64,000 bases of DNA from Ruminiclostridium herbifermentans (GTDB taxonomy: Bacteria; Bacillota; Clostridia; Acetivibrionales; DSM-1351): contig NZ_CP061336.1 of the NCBI RefSeq assembly GCF_005473905.2, positions 3,278,501 to 3,342,500 of the forward strand. Direction: 5' to 3'. Both the position numbers and the translations under genes were made by a program. A model generated the notes under the pieces. That model was given only the letters and a program-made list of their open reading frames with translations. It was not told the DNA's origin and did not search any database. Position 1 is the first letter of the stretch; every line of letters starts with the position of its first letter. Shown here in pieces: positions 20,402 through 30,210 of the stretch.

Positions 20402-20678
20402 TATGATAATAGGTTCTTTAAATTATCTCGAAAATTAACCTTATACATATATAGTAATTCAAGTATTTCAAATCAATAATAAGCTTTTGGGCAGTAATGA
20501 CAGCATGTATAAACATGGTTTTTTTTCGAAAAGCAAAACACATATGAGGTTTAGGCCTGTATTTTAAGCTATATATTCTGACGTTTATATTCCTACAAAA
20601 ACTCCAATTCACTCTAAACCTAATATGGATACTTAAAAACTTTTTCAAGTCTATTTAATTTTTAAAGGAGGAAATAAC

Positions 20679-21641
20679 ATGAAAAGAACATTAAAAACTC
20701 AAACAAAAGAATTAAAACCAATATCACATTCTATTAAAAAACACATAGCTATATCATTGGCAGTTTTAATGCTTTCACTAATATTCGTTCCAATTGGAAG
20801 TGTAAATGCAGAATCATTAACAAATGAAGGTATCTCAGGTTTTACTGAATTTACTACTATATATGGTGACTTAAATAATGATTTAAGAGTTAACGCTTTA
20901 GACTATGCACTTATGAAATCGTTACTGTTAGACAATACTGGTAAATATATAAAGACCGCAGATGTAAATGGTGACAATGAGCTTAATGTATTAGATTTAT
21001 CATTAATGAAGCAATTTCTTCTTGGAAGTATACTAAGATTTCCAGTAGGAAATACATTTGTAGATACAGAAAATGGTAGCATAATTTATGTAGAGCAAAA
21101 TAAGTCCTTTGAAATAACCTTAGAAGAAAATGGCTCTACAGGTTATCAGTGGTTCTATAGCATTTCTGACATTTCTGCTTTAAATTTAATTTCTGAAGAA
21201 AACCTAATATATACCAGCCCTGAATTAGATGGAGCACCTATTCAAAAAATATGGACATTTGAGGCTCTAGAGCCTGGAACATATACACTTACATTTGAAT
21301 ACAAACGTCCTTGGCAACAAGGTATAGCACCTATCGAAATTGTTGAGTGTACAATTATTGTTAGCAGTTCAGATGAAAATGTTATAAATGTTACTACAAA
21401 TGAACCTTTTAGTATCTCTATGCAAGAAGGTGGTATAGTTGGTTTTACTTCAACCTGCAAAATTTCAGATGAATCTGTGTTATTAGTTTCTGAAGAACTT
21501 GATGACTTTAGACCAGAGATTGCAGATTGGCTTTATTCAAGAATATACACTTTTATAGCAACTGAACCTGGACAATATAAAATTGTTTTTACACAAAGAC
21601 CCTTTGAAACCAAAATTGTTTATACTGTTAATGTTAAATAG
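20679..21641 (+). CDS. Secreted dockerin protein with two chagasin-like (I42) protease inhibitor domains
   Basis: 320 residues. A signal peptide (hydrophobic core about 25-42) probably ends at VNA-ES (about 45/46). A type I dockerin follows (about 62-117) with two calcium loops, DLNNDLRVNALD and DVNGDNELNVLD; residues 10-11 of each loop are Ala-Leu and Val-Leu, typical of mesophilic clostridial cellulosomes. Chagasin domain 1 (about 128-232) keeps the inhibitory loops GSTGYQW and RPWQQG. Domain 2 (about 237-320) is degenerate, with GGIVGFTS and RPFETK. It should dock on a scaffoldin and block papain-like proteases, comparable to cyspin of C. cellulovorans. AAAGGAGG sets the start. Confidence 0.92.
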   Translation: MKRTLKTQTKELKPISHSIKKHIAISLAVLMLSLIFVPIGSVNAESLTNEGISGFTEFTTIYGDLNNDLRVNALDYALMKSLLLDNTGKYIKTADVNGDNELNVLDLSLMKQFLLGSILRFPVGNTFVDTENGSIIYVEQNKSFEITLEENGSTGYQWFYSISDISALNLISEENLIYTSPELDGAPIQKIWTFEALEPGTYTLTFEYKRPWQQGIAPIEIVECTIIVSSSDENVINVTTNEPFSISMQEGGIVGFTSTCKISDESVLLVSEELDDFRPEIADWLYSRIYTFIATEPGQYKIVFTQRPFETKIVYTVNVK

Positions 21642-21646
21642 CATTA

Positions 21647-21686
21647 AACGGCTTACACCTCTGCATGAGGCTGTAAGCCGTTTTTA
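21647..21686 (+). terminator. Terminator of the dockerin-chagasin gene
   Basis: A 12-bp perfect stem (AAACGGCTTACA, 21647-21658, with TGTAAGCCGTTT, 21673-21684) ends in TTTTT. Confidence 0.92.
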
Positions 21687-21850
21687 ATAAATTACTTATA
21701 TTTAAAAATGCTGCGATAGCGTCGTATAAAATATATGTTATATTTATTAATATAATCTAAATTCCTGTGATAATAGCCTGTAATCCAATTAAGGCCATCC
21801 TATCAGAAGTCCTGTCTTCCCATCGCTTCTATACTAAAAAAACTTATAAT

Positions 21851-22930
21851 TTAATGCATAGTTTCATTTTCTGAAAATTCGTTTTCACTGAATATAACTA
21901 CTTTATTTCTTCCTTTATTCTTTGCTTTGTAGAGGGCTAAATCAGCGTGATTTACAGATTCTTCCCAACTCCCCCCATTATGTACAGCCACACCTATAGA
22001 AACAGTTATGCTTGCTAAATTTTCCACCGATTCTCTTATTCTTTCGGCTACGTATTCTGCTTGCTTCTTATCACATTCATATAGCAATACAAAAAACTCT
22101 TCTCCTCCCCAACGTATTACAATATCGCTTTCTCTTACACATGAACACAATATTTCTGATACCTGTCTAAGCAGAACGTCTCCTGCCTCGTGCCCAAATT
22201 CATCATTAATTCGCTTGAAATAATCAATATCTATCAAAAGACAGCAGATGTCACTAATACCTTTTGTAGTAATAAAATTTCCATCTAGAGAAGTTATACT
22301 TTTCATTTTATTTCTATTATATAAGCCTGTGAGGGGATCACACTCACTTGCTCTTTCTAATTGCTTCTTAACCATATAATGGTCATAATAGACTAAGTTC
22401 ATTGCATAATTCGCCACAATACAAACAGTAATCAAAGGAAGCAGCAATGCCATAAATCCACCAAAATCCACATAATCAATATAAAAGCTAGATATATATA
22501 TAAGTAAAGGCAATCCGCAGCAAGCAATTGTACTAGCTAAAAACGGTGTAGAATATGTAACTAAGAAGAATGCCAAAGTCCATTCTATATAGCCTTCCCC
22601 AGCATGAGATATATCTGGCAGTATTGTAAGAAGCCACATATTATTGATAACAAGCAAATAAAGTAATCCATATGATAGCCAGAACATAACAAAATAGTTT
22701 TTTTGCTTCCTAGATATTAAAAAATAAATCCCAAGAGGAAGAAGAACCCAAAGTCTATTAAACAATGTCTCATATGGAAAGCCTCCGATAATTACTCCAT
22801 CTGAAATAATGCTAAGTATATCTGCAATAACTCCACAAATTAAAACCCATAGGTTAAATTTAGAATAATACTCGTATTTACTCTGAAGATACTCCTTACG
22901 TAAATTACCTTTCAAAGTCAGAAAACTCAT
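21851..22930 (-). CDS. Membrane diguanylate cyclase (GGDEF domain)
   Basis: 359 residues: about six hydrophobic helices in the first 190 residues form a membrane sensor, then a GGDEF domain (about 195-350). The active-site motif is RWGGEEFFVLLYE (about 272-284), preceded by DPLTGLYNRNKM and DIDYFKRINDEFGHEAGD. It should make cyclic di-GMP from two GTP. No RxxD inhibitory site is visible five residues before GGEEF (the sequence is ESDIVIRWGGEEF). The gene stands alone; the sensed signal is unknown. Confidence 0.93.
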   Translation of the reverse strand: MSFLTLKGNLRKEYLQSKYEYYSKFNLWVLICGVIADILSIISDGVIIGGFPYETLFNRLWVLLPLGIYFLISRKQKNYFVMFWLSYGLLYLLVINNMWLLTILPDISHAGEGYIEWTLAFFLVTYSTPFLASTIACCGLPLLIYISSFYIDYVDFGGFMALLLPLITVCIVANYAMNLVYYDHYMVKKQLERASECDPLTGLYNRNKMKSITSLDGNFITTKGISDICCLLIDIDYFKRINDEFGHEAGDVLLRQVSEILCSCVRESDIVIRWGGEEFFVLLYECDKKQAEYVAERIRESVENLASITVSIGVAVHNGGSWEESVNHADLALYKAKNKGRNKVVIFSENEFSENETMH

Positions 22931-23171
22931 TTGCTTTTCCTTTCTCTGATAGCTAAACTCAGTGAGATATTATATATTAGTTATTATATGCAACTATTTA
23001 TCAAGAAAATATCTATTACTTTTCACATTATATTTTTAAATATTTATTACATGTTATCGTAATCATATTTCACTCAAACAATCCATTTATATGAAATAAA
23101 TATTAGATTTTTTTAATTATTATGTTATATTATACCAATATAATTCGTATTTTTCTACAATATAATAAAAA

Positions 23172-23195
23172 TGCAGTCAATTTTTATTGACCGCA
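23172..23195 (-). terminator. Terminator of the acyltransferase gene
   Basis: TGCaGTCAA (23172-23180) pairs with TTGACcGCA (23187-23195), followed on the minus strand by TTTTTATTA. It lies 90 bases past the acyltransferase stop, in a 355-base gap that holds nothing else recognised. Confidence 0.7.
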
Positions 23196-23285
23196 CTCAA
23201 GAAACTATCTATTTTTCATTTTAATGTTATCTTATTCGACATACATTCTTTTATTTAAAACATTTAGTTGCTGATATATGCTAAT

Positions 23286-24326
23286 TTATGTATCAATTTT
23301 ACTTACCTTAGATTGTCTAAGAGAAAATAATTTTGTTGGATTAGCAATTCTTTGAATTATAATGGTGTCTATTTTATTTAAAACAGCTGCAATAACTAAT
23401 GTTCCCAAGATAACCATTAAGATGTATACTCCTGATGACACTTGGAGTTTCAGAACATTATACACACTCATTACAAAACCATGCAATAAGAAAACTTCAT
23501 ATGAAATTTTCCCTAAATATTTAGTAAAAATATTACCAATTCTAAAATGTATTGTAATTGTAAACAATAATAAAATTAAAGAAATACCCAGTATTATTCT
23601 TAAAATATAATCTCCAGCAAAAAGTATATATTTATACTTCAAATATGTAACCCCTAAAATTCCAGACACTGCCGATAGTATTCCTATTTTTACTACATAT
23701 TGCTTTTTAACCTTTTCTTTAAATGGCTCTATTATATTTGCAAAAATTATTCCATACATAAAGCCTAAGGATTCTGTTTGCCATTTTAAGATAATATTCT
23801 CATATCCAAAAAAATCGTTTGCTATTTGGCCTGCTAAACTATAGAAAATAACAAAAGCGCATATCAATATGTCCCTATACTTTTTGTTAATATATTTGTG
23901 AGATAAATAAAATATAATATAAAACATAAATATTACAAATACGAAATTTGTTCCATCACGAAAAACTTTGAAACCACATATAGCTTTTAATAAACAAATT
24001 ATTATATATGGTGTTAATACCGCTAAAACTCGTTTACGAAAAAAATTATTCAAATATCCTTCCTTATGCTTCACACTCCATGTTAATCCATATGCAGAAA
24101 ACATAAAAAATAAAGTTACACAAATGTATCCAAAGCTTCCTGCAGCATTTTGAATAGCATTTCCGTATATATTGGGGATATGAACAAAAATAACAATTAT
24201 ACAGCACAAGCCTTTTAATACAGTGGTATAATCTTTGCTGAAGAAATGACTGGTATCCTTCGTAAATGCAATTCCATAGACTGCGATAAATACATATACC
24301 GCTAAAATCGCTAATGTTATAAGCAT
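23286..24326 (-). CDS. Membrane acyltransferase, acyltransferase-3 (OafA/WecH-like) family
   Basis: 346 residues with about ten hydrophobic helices. The N-terminal block KGLCCIIVIFVHIPNIYGN carries the family His in the first helix, followed by LFFMFSAYGLTWS and RKRVLAVLTPY, the conserved Arg segment. Such proteins move acyl groups onto cell-surface sugars or lipids. The frame is open to 24392, but GGAGGTTAGT directly precedes the ATG at 24324-24326 (MLITLAILAVYVF), so I start there. It stands alone. Confidence 0.85.
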   Translation of the reverse strand: MLITLAILAVYVFIAVYGIAFTKDTSHFFSKDYTTVLKGLCCIIVIFVHIPNIYGNAIQNAAGSFGYICVTLFFMFSAYGLTWSVKHKEGYLNNFFRKRVLAVLTPYIIICLLKAICGFKVFRDGTNFVFVIFMFYIIFYLSHKYINKKYRDILICAFVIFYSLAGQIANDFFGYENIILKWQTESLGFMYGIIFANIIEPFKEKVKKQYVVKIGILSAVSGILGVTYLKYKYILFAGDYILRIILGISLILLLFTITIHFRIGNIFTKYLGKISYEVFLLHGFVMSVYNVLKLQVSSGVYILMVILGTLVIAAVLNKIDTIIIQRIANPTKLFSLRQSKVSKIDT

Positions 24327-24734
24327 ACTAACCTCCACCCCATTTGGGCTATAAAATTTAAGAAACATATATAAAACCACAGTATTGGTCAACTACGCAG
24401 TGCTTTTCTAAAATAGCTGCATCCTCATTATAAACAGCTCATTATAAACACCTGTATTACTTTTTATTTATATGACTCGATAATGACCATTTAAGTACAG
24501 CCAAAATCAATTTGTAACTTTTGATAAAATGCTATTTATAAGCATCTGCCATACTGCCAATAAACTACTGTGGGTTTTTATGCCTGTTCTGATACTTGTT
24601 TATAAATCATATTTAAGAGATTTTAGAGTTTGTAATCAGTCTATCATAAAACCGCATTATCTTTCCATTATTTCCCACACAAGTGTATAAACATTACTTA
24701 GTGCTAAGTCACTCAAAGATTTCACCTATAATAA

Positions 24735-24758
24735 AAGACCCTCTTGCATGAAGGTCTT
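24735..24758 (-). terminator. Terminator of the former pnuC gene
   Basis: AAGACC (24735-24740) pairs with GGTCTT (24753-24758); on the minus strand it is followed by TTATTATA. It lies just past the pnuC remnant. Confidence 0.6.
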
Positions 24759-24784
24759 GCTATTAGCCTTATTATCTCATTTAC

Positions 24785-25045
24785 TTATTCATTTTCATAA
24801 TTTACTTTACTCATTTTTGACCACTTATAAAAGCCATAAAACGCATTAATCAAATATACAGTCCACATTGAACCTGAATCATGTCTCCATCAATAAACCA
24901 CATGGTAATTGTAATAAAATCAACAACAATCCAAAGGATCCATTGCTCCTTAAATCTTAGCACCATAAGTGTATTTGCAACTATGAAAATCACAAGTGTA
25001 GTGCTGTCTAACCAGGTTTGACTGCCACCTAGCAGATAAAATCCT
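24785..25045 (-). pseudogene. pnuC remnant (nicotinamide riboside transporter), truncated and frameshifted
   Basis: Read on the minus strand, one frame gives LGGSQTWLDSTTLVIF and RFKEQWILWIVVDF, and another, after a frameshift near 24895, gives MWTVYLINAFYGFYKW and a stop at 24785-24787. These are the last helices of PnuC, which imports nicotinamide riboside. The N-terminal half is absent; upstream (to about 25140) only disrupted sequence with stops in every frame is found. It occupies most of the 900-base gap before the GNAT gene and retains its terminator. Confidence 0.75.
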
Positions 25046-25234
25046 CAAACGCAAAGTTCAGAGGCATAGCCCTGTGCTATTTTCTGTATATGGGCAGTAC
25101 CTGCATGACCACTTCTCTGATTAAAGCCACACCTTCCTCGAAAATAAGAATAATTTGCTAATGTGAAAAATCATCTATACCCCTTTATTGTAAAGGACAC
25201 TGTTAATATGAGAGTACAGATTATTATGTAATTT

Positions 25235-25672
25235 CTAAATTACATTTTTATAAATCATAGGAATGTATTGAATACCATCAACCTCGCGCAAATCACCCTC
25301 TTGCGAAAAGCCAAGTTTCCTGTATATGTCTTTTGCATATAACGAGGAATGCACTGTTATTTCTTTAGCACTGCTGTTTTCAATAACAGCAGTCCATAAA
25401 CTTCTGCCAATGCCTTTATTCTGATATTTACCATCTACGAAGAAAAGAGCAATATGGCTGCCCTCGTTTCTTGTTGCAATAATACCGACAAGAGAATCTT
25501 CCTCAAAAGCGCCATAAGCAGAAAGCATATTTAGGTATTCCTCAGAATGAATTGCGTCCCAAAATGCCTGCTTGCCTGATTCCGGATAATTGACCGCCTC
25601 GTATTCACAAAATACACTCCACACAAGAGGAAGTGCGTTTTCCAATTCATTTCTGTCTAAAGCTTTGATCAT
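25235..25672 (-). CDS. GNAT family N-acetyltransferase
   Basis: 145 residues. The acetyl-CoA binding motif A is FFVDGKYQNKGIGRSLW (about residues 76-92; Q/RxxGxG/A present), followed by the ITVHSSLYAKDIYRKLGF strand-helix typical of the C-terminal GNAT half. The acceptor is unknown. The longer frame runs back to 25723 inside the preceding gene; the ATG at 25670-25672 follows GGAAGG by about 10 bases and begins MIKALDRNELENAL. It starts 7 bases after the CDP-alcohol phosphatidyltransferase stop, so both probably form one transcript. Confidence 0.88.
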   Translation of the reverse strand: MIKALDRNELENALPLVWSVFCEYEAVNYPESGKQAFWDAIHSEEYLNMLSAYGAFEEDSLVGIIATRNEGSHIALFFVDGKYQNKGIGRSLWTAVIENSSAKEITVHSSLYAKDIYRKLGFSQEGDLREVDGIQYIPMIYKNVI

Positions 25673-25679
25673 TCTGTTC

Positions 25680-26165
25680 TTACCTTCCTGTTCTAATGAA
25701 ATATCCCTCCTGAATTGCCGCAAAGGTAGCTATAACGCAAACAACTGCTGCACTATACCTCAATTCAATAAAATTTAGTGTAAGGGGCAATGCAAATAAC
25801 ATTACGCCGATAACCTTATTCATAATTGAATGAACTGTAACCAGTTTTTTCTGCATCACGAATCCGGATACAATATTTATTGCCTTGATTAATGCTATAA
25901 TCACAATCCAGATATACATCCATATTTCAACAAATAATACTGGTATCAGCTTAATGAGACAAACTGTCACCAACACAAAATCTGCAATTGTATCGAGTAT
26001 GGAGCCAAACTCGCTGACGGTATTGGTCTTTCTTGCCACGGTTCCGTCAATCATATCAGAGAGGCCTGCTATTACATATACCACATAAAAAGGAATGGAG
26101 AGTGTCGGACAAAACAATAATACGAAGCTGAGAATAATTCTGCTGCCTGTTATAATATTCGCCAT
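25680..26165 (-). CDS. CDP-alcohol phosphatidyltransferase family protein
   Basis: 161 residues with about four to five membrane helices. The catalytic signature D-x2-DG-x2-AR-x8-G-x3-D-x3-D is complete (DMIDGTVARKTNTVSEFG at about residues 37-54, then SILDTIAD). Such enzymes swap CMP for an alcohol to form phospholipid headgroups; the small size resembles a PgsA/PssA-like member, but the alcohol is unknown. The ATG at 26163-26165 (MANIITGSRI) lies 7 bases after AGAGGAG and is preferred to the upstream start at 26201. Confidence 0.9.
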   Translation of the reverse strand: MANIITGSRIILSFVLLFCPTLSIPFYVVYVIAGLSDMIDGTVARKTNTVSEFGSILDTIADFVLVTVCLIKLIPVLFVEIWMYIWIVIIALIKAINIVSGFVMQKKLVTVHSIMNKVIGVMLFALPLTLNFIELRYSAAVVCVIATFAAIQEGYFIRTGR

Positions 26166-26326
26166 ACATCCGCTCCTCTCCGTATTATTTGATTCACTCA
26201 CTCAATTTGCATTATCTTCCGAGGTCACAAATTTTCGCAGCAGATATGTTTCTATTTTACTCATACTGTTATCATAATACAACCTGCCAATGATGATGCA
26301 CTATTAATTGTTTTTAGTATGATTGC

Positions 26327-26713
26327 TCACACTGTTATTTCAACACGGTTGCCTTCTGGGTCTGAAACACAGCTTTCATAGTAGCCATCTCCTGTGTATC
26401 TCACTGGGCTTAACAATTCATAACCATCAGCTACAATTTGCTGCGTCAACGTCCGTACATTTTCTTCACTTCCCACTGAAAAAGCTATGTGACTCCAACC
26501 GTTTACCTTTTCCATATTTTCACGAATTACTAATTCACTATGCGCCATTATTTCCATTCTAGCACCCGATGAAAATGTAATAAAGTAGCTCTGAAAGCCC
26601 TTTGAATTTATATATTTTTCATTGCTTTTTCCATCAAAATATTTCATGTAAAATTCTCTAGCTCTTTCAATATCTTTTACGTAAAGTGCTATATGTGATA
26701 TGTGGGATTTCAA
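26327..26713 (-). CDS. VOC (glyoxalase/dioxygenase superfamily) protein
   Basis: 128 residues forming two beta-alpha-beta-beta-beta halves: HISHIALYVKDIERAREFY at the start and GWSHIAFSVGSEENV in the second half, ending with DPEGNRVEITV. Likely metal ligands are His7, Glu54 (ARMEIM), His75 and Glu125. Close relatives are annotated as lactoylglutathione-lyase-like, but the substrate cannot be read from sequence. The start is a TTG with AAAGGAG nine bases upstream. Confidence 0.88.
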   Translation of the reverse strand: MKSHISHIALYVKDIERAREFYMKYFDGKSNEKYINSKGFQSYFITFSSGARMEIMAHSELVIRENMEKVNGWSHIAFSVGSEENVRTLTQQIVADGYELLSPVRYTGDGYYESCVSDPEGNRVEITV

Positions 26714-26862
26714 TTAGAAGTGCTCCTTTCAAAAATATTTAATCAATATCATCTAATAATGGAAGCTCCTACTAGAGTATACCTATTCTATAATGCCAGA
26801 ATGGAGTTATATTATTTCTTTATACTGCTCACTAATTTTTTCATTATTAGGTTCCTCAATTT

Positions 26863-27918
26863 CTAAGTGCCTTGAATAATTTCGTATACAGTTGGTTTAG
26901 TATAAGTGTTTACAGGAAACCATCCATTATTTTCTATTTGCAAGTTATTTTTTAAATAAATTATTCCAGAGTTTATTGTTTCTTTTTGAAGGTTATTTGG
27001 CGTAATAGAAATATAAATAGTCTCTCCATCACTTAATATCCCATAGTTTCTGATTAAACCTTGATTTGATGCAAAGTGGCATTGTAAATCAGTTTTATTA
27101 TTTGATATTGAGTATATTCCTATATGCTTATCCTCATCAGATGCAATAAAAACTTCAAAATATATTCTTTTATTAAAAAAAATAGGCTTATCAATATTGT
27201 CTACTACTAAATCTATACCTTTGAACTTATTAAGAACATTATATTTATCATTATTATCTACATAATTTTTTATTAGTGATTCAGTATTACTTATTATCCT
27301 TTCTGACTTTTTTGTATTAACATTAAGAATAACTAACCCATTACATAAAGAATATATAATCCTATGTTCATCAATCCAATTATACTCATAAAAAGAAATA
27401 CCCATATCATTTTCTGTATTCTCCATTAAATCATAAATATAAAGCCTTCTTCTATTAGATTTCCACTTGTGATATGAAAGATAAGTACCTTTATCATTCT
27501 GACATAGTGATATTGGGGCGTATGTGATACGAGAAAACTTATAAAGCTTAGTAGATTTTCCAGTCTGTAAATCAATATAATTTATTGTATTTCCAGAGTT
27601 AAAAAATAACCTCTTTTGAAAAATATCAAACATTAAATCAAAGGCTTGCTTGTCATATATTTTTTGTAACCTTTCATTAGGTAAATCACATAAAAAAATA
27701 CCTTTGCTTTCACCATCATTGTCATATGCAGTAAAAGCAATATGTGTCCCACATTTATTTATAGTAACAAAATCTACTCCGCTTACTTTGGGTATATCAT
27801 ATAAATACTCCTTCGAAGTAGTAATATTTTTAAATTTTAATTGACAATTTTCGAACCTGTACAGCACAAAAACTCTCCTATCATCTCTATAAATTTTCAG
27901 CCATCTATTTTCAAACAA
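26863..27918 (-). CDS. Beta-propeller-like protein of unknown function, third gene of the IetAS-like operon
   Basis: 351 residues, no signal or membrane segment. I do not recognise the family. Repeating beta-rich blocks with phrases such as HIAFTAYDNDGESKGIFLCD, INYIDLQTGKSTKLY, RRLYIYDLMEN and LVILNVNTKKSERI resemble WD40/TolB-like propeller blades. The start is a TTG seven bases after AAGGA. It begins 57 bases past the stop of the subtilase gene, on the same strand and with no terminator between, so it is probably part of that operon. A substrate-recognition or ligand-binding partner is conceivable but unproven. Confidence 0.6.
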   Translation of the reverse strand: MFENRWLKIYRDDRRVFVLYRFENCQLKFKNITTSKEYLYDIPKVSGVDFVTINKCGTHIAFTAYDNDGESKGIFLCDLPNERLQKIYDKQAFDLMFDIFQKRLFFNSGNTINYIDLQTGKSTKLYKFSRITYAPISLCQNDKGTYLSYHKWKSNRRRLYIYDLMENTENDMGISFYEYNWIDEHRIIYSLCNGLVILNVNTKKSERIISNTESLIKNYVDNNDKYNVLNKFKGIDLVVDNIDKPIFFNKRIYFEVFIASDEDKHIGIYSISNNKTDLQCHFASNQGLIRNYGILSDGETIYISITPNNLQKETINSGIIYLKNNLQIENNGWFPVNTYTKPTVYEIIQGT

Positions 27919-27975
27919 TATACATTCCTTAATAATTAACTCTCATATTTTCAGATAATACTGCTTCATAATAAC

Positions 27976-30210
27976 TTACTCAAATTCGATTTCCTCATTA
28001 ATCTTTTCATAAATATCAATTCTATTTTCGATATCAATCCTATTTACTAACCATCCATTCAGATTACAATTTCGTATGAACTCATCTATACGGTTAATAC
28101 CATACATTTCCTTTAATGTCACAACTACACCAAAACGTAATCCGACTCCATCTTGTGGTTCCAATCTATTATTAGTTTTAATCTCCATTCCCCAGTTCTT
28201 ATTGCTATACGATTTTTTGGGGACTCTTTTTTCTTTTATTCCTTCAGAAATATATTTTACATTGTCCCACTTTCGAAATTTTTTTCGTGCCTCTCCTTCA
28301 AGAATAAAGTTTTTCTCTCCGCCTAAATCTTCATCCTGGTTTTGTTTATCTGAATTAATCTCATTTAACTTTCCATCATCATTTATTCTACCAAAATGGA
28401 GATTTAACTCTGTATTAGTATAATCAACTCCTTGTGCTCTATCGCATACAGGAAAATAGCACATTGTCGCTCTTGCGAAATAAGGATATTTATCATCTTT
28501 AAGTGGTATTGGAAAATAATAATTATATGTATTCCATTTTTCACTAATATCTGTTACAAGAAATTTAATTTCATCATCTTTAGATTGAACAATATCTTCA
28601 ATCCTTATCGGCACAACACCATGACCATAAAGTGCCACTTCTTCAGGGCTAGGAGTTTCATTCCATCCCCTTGCAGCATCAATAATTAAAGCCTTAGCAA
28701 GTTCTCTATTTAACCCTAGAATATCTATCAAATAAGATAACTTTCTGGCAATCCATGGTGCAGCAAATGATGTTCCTGCAACATTTGTCGCTCCTAACGG
28801 TGCACATACTTGAATATATTGTTCTTCACTCCCACCGTAATAGCTTACATCTGGTTTAGCAAAGAAAGAAAGTGCCAATCCTTTTCTTGAATATCTTGTT
28901 GATAAACCACTCTTTGATACAGCATTTACGACCATACTGTTAATAGAATCAGCAGGCGAACCAATTTTCACTACATCTGCATTTGGCTTATTTGTTCCTG
29001 CAACAACAAATATTACATCATTTTCATACTGTATTTGATCTAAAATAGCAGCTTCTGCAGAAATAAAATTATCGTTAATTTCTTGATTACTTCCAAGCGA
29101 AATATTCCAAACTTTTATATCTTTATTTTCTTGTACTATTCTTCTAATTAATTTTATAATTGTAAATGAAGAAAACTTCGAACCTGCAGCTACTCCAAAG
29201 TGCCTCACTCTAAATCGCCCGCAGCCATCATCCAGCCAAGGATTAAGTTTTGGTCCATCTACTATAATTGATGAAACTGCTGTTCCATGGCGATAATCAT
29301 TTGAAGATACAGGAATACTGTCGTCAATCATTTTATGATACTCAACCCACTCTCCAAAATATACCCTTTTATCAAACAGTGTATCTATAACTCCAATAGT
29401 AGGTTCATTGACGGGAGATGGAATAGTTGCCATATTATTTTCATATTTGTCAATAAAATCTTCTGGCAATAAATCTGAAAGATTTTCAGTTGCCATGGCC
29501 ACAAGGTACGGAGCTTTCTCATATAACAAATTTAGCTGATTTGCATCTAAGTATACAGTTCGATTATCAAGAATCCTAGCTGATAAAATATCTATTCCAA
29601 TGCTTCTAAACAATGTTTTTGCATCTAGGCCTGTATCATATATAGTAACAATACTTTCCTTTTCATGTTTATCAGCTTGCTCAACATCAAAATCTTCAAT
29701 GTATGATACATCAGCTATAATCTGCTTAAATAATGATTTACTTAAATTAAATTTTTGAAAGTCAATCGCATCAATAATCTTTCGATTTTCAAATACTTCT
29801 TTTGAAATTTCCCCACGAAAATGTAATTCTAAAATATTACTTGCCTTATACAATAAATCTATACTCTGCTTTAAGTCTGAAAAGTCTAGAAAATAAGTTA
29901 TAATATGCTTTGTCTTATCCTTGTTAAATTTAGCACCAACTATCGCATAATTTGATTTATCTCCTTTGAATATTCCAGAAATTCTATTTGTTTTAGCTAC
30001 TATTTTATTGTAATAGACACTGATTAATATTCCACTAAAAGGCCTTTTTTCATTTTCCCAAAATGTCTGTAACTGATTAAGTTTTTCAATCAACCGAATA
30101 ATGTAATCACTTGTAACCACTACTTTACTTTTCATTGCAGCACCTCCACCTGGATTTGTTTTTGGTGCTTGCACAAAACGTTTCCCCTTTAATTCCAAAA
30201 CATTATTCAT
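27976..30210 (-). CDS. Subtilisin-like serine protease (S8), IetS-like defence component
   Basis: 744 residues. The catalytic triad is visible: Asp276 in TIGVIDTLFD, His308 in YRHGTAVSSII and Ser481 in AGTSFAAPW; the oxyanion Asn lies in VAGTNKPN (about 407). About 260 residues precede the catalytic domain and 230 follow. No signal peptide is seen, so it acts in the cytoplasm. Directly after an AAA ATPase gene, overlapping it by 8 bases, this is the IetA-IetS arrangement reported as an antiphage system and earlier on Agrobacterium plasmids. GGAGGACAATCC precedes the ATG. The phage trigger and protease target are unknown. Confidence 0.85.
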   Translation of the reverse strand: MNNVLELKGKRFVQAPKTNPGGGAAMKSKVVVTSDYIIRLIEKLNQLQTFWENEKRPFSGILISVYYNKIVAKTNRISGIFKGDKSNYAIVGAKFNKDKTKHIITYFLDFSDLKQSIDLLYKASNILELHFRGEISKEVFENRKIIDAIDFQKFNLSKSLFKQIIADVSYIEDFDVEQADKHEKESIVTIYDTGLDAKTLFRSIGIDILSARILDNRTVYLDANQLNLLYEKAPYLVAMATENLSDLLPEDFIDKYENNMATIPSPVNEPTIGVIDTLFDKRVYFGEWVEYHKMIDDSIPVSSNDYRHGTAVSSIIVDGPKLNPWLDDGCGRFRVRHFGVAAGSKFSSFTIIKLIRRIVQENKDIKVWNISLGSNQEINDNFISAEAAILDQIQYENDVIFVVAGTNKPNADVVKIGSPADSINSMVVNAVSKSGLSTRYSRKGLALSFFAKPDVSYYGGSEEQYIQVCAPLGATNVAGTSFAAPWIARKLSYLIDILGLNRELAKALIIDAARGWNETPSPEEVALYGHGVVPIRIEDIVQSKDDEIKFLVTDISEKWNTYNYYFPIPLKDDKYPYFARATMCYFPVCDRAQGVDYTNTELNLHFGRINDDGKLNEINSDKQNQDEDLGGEKNFILEGEARKKFRKWDNVKYISEGIKEKRVPKKSYSNKNWGMEIKTNNRLEPQDGVGLRFGVVVTLKEMYGINRIDEFIRNCNLNGWLVNRIDIENRIDIYEKINEEIEFE

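Noticed and set aside
20402-20678. Cyclic di-GMP (GEMM) riboswitch before the dockerin gene
   Set aside because: The GEMM core sequences and tetraloop receptor are not present.
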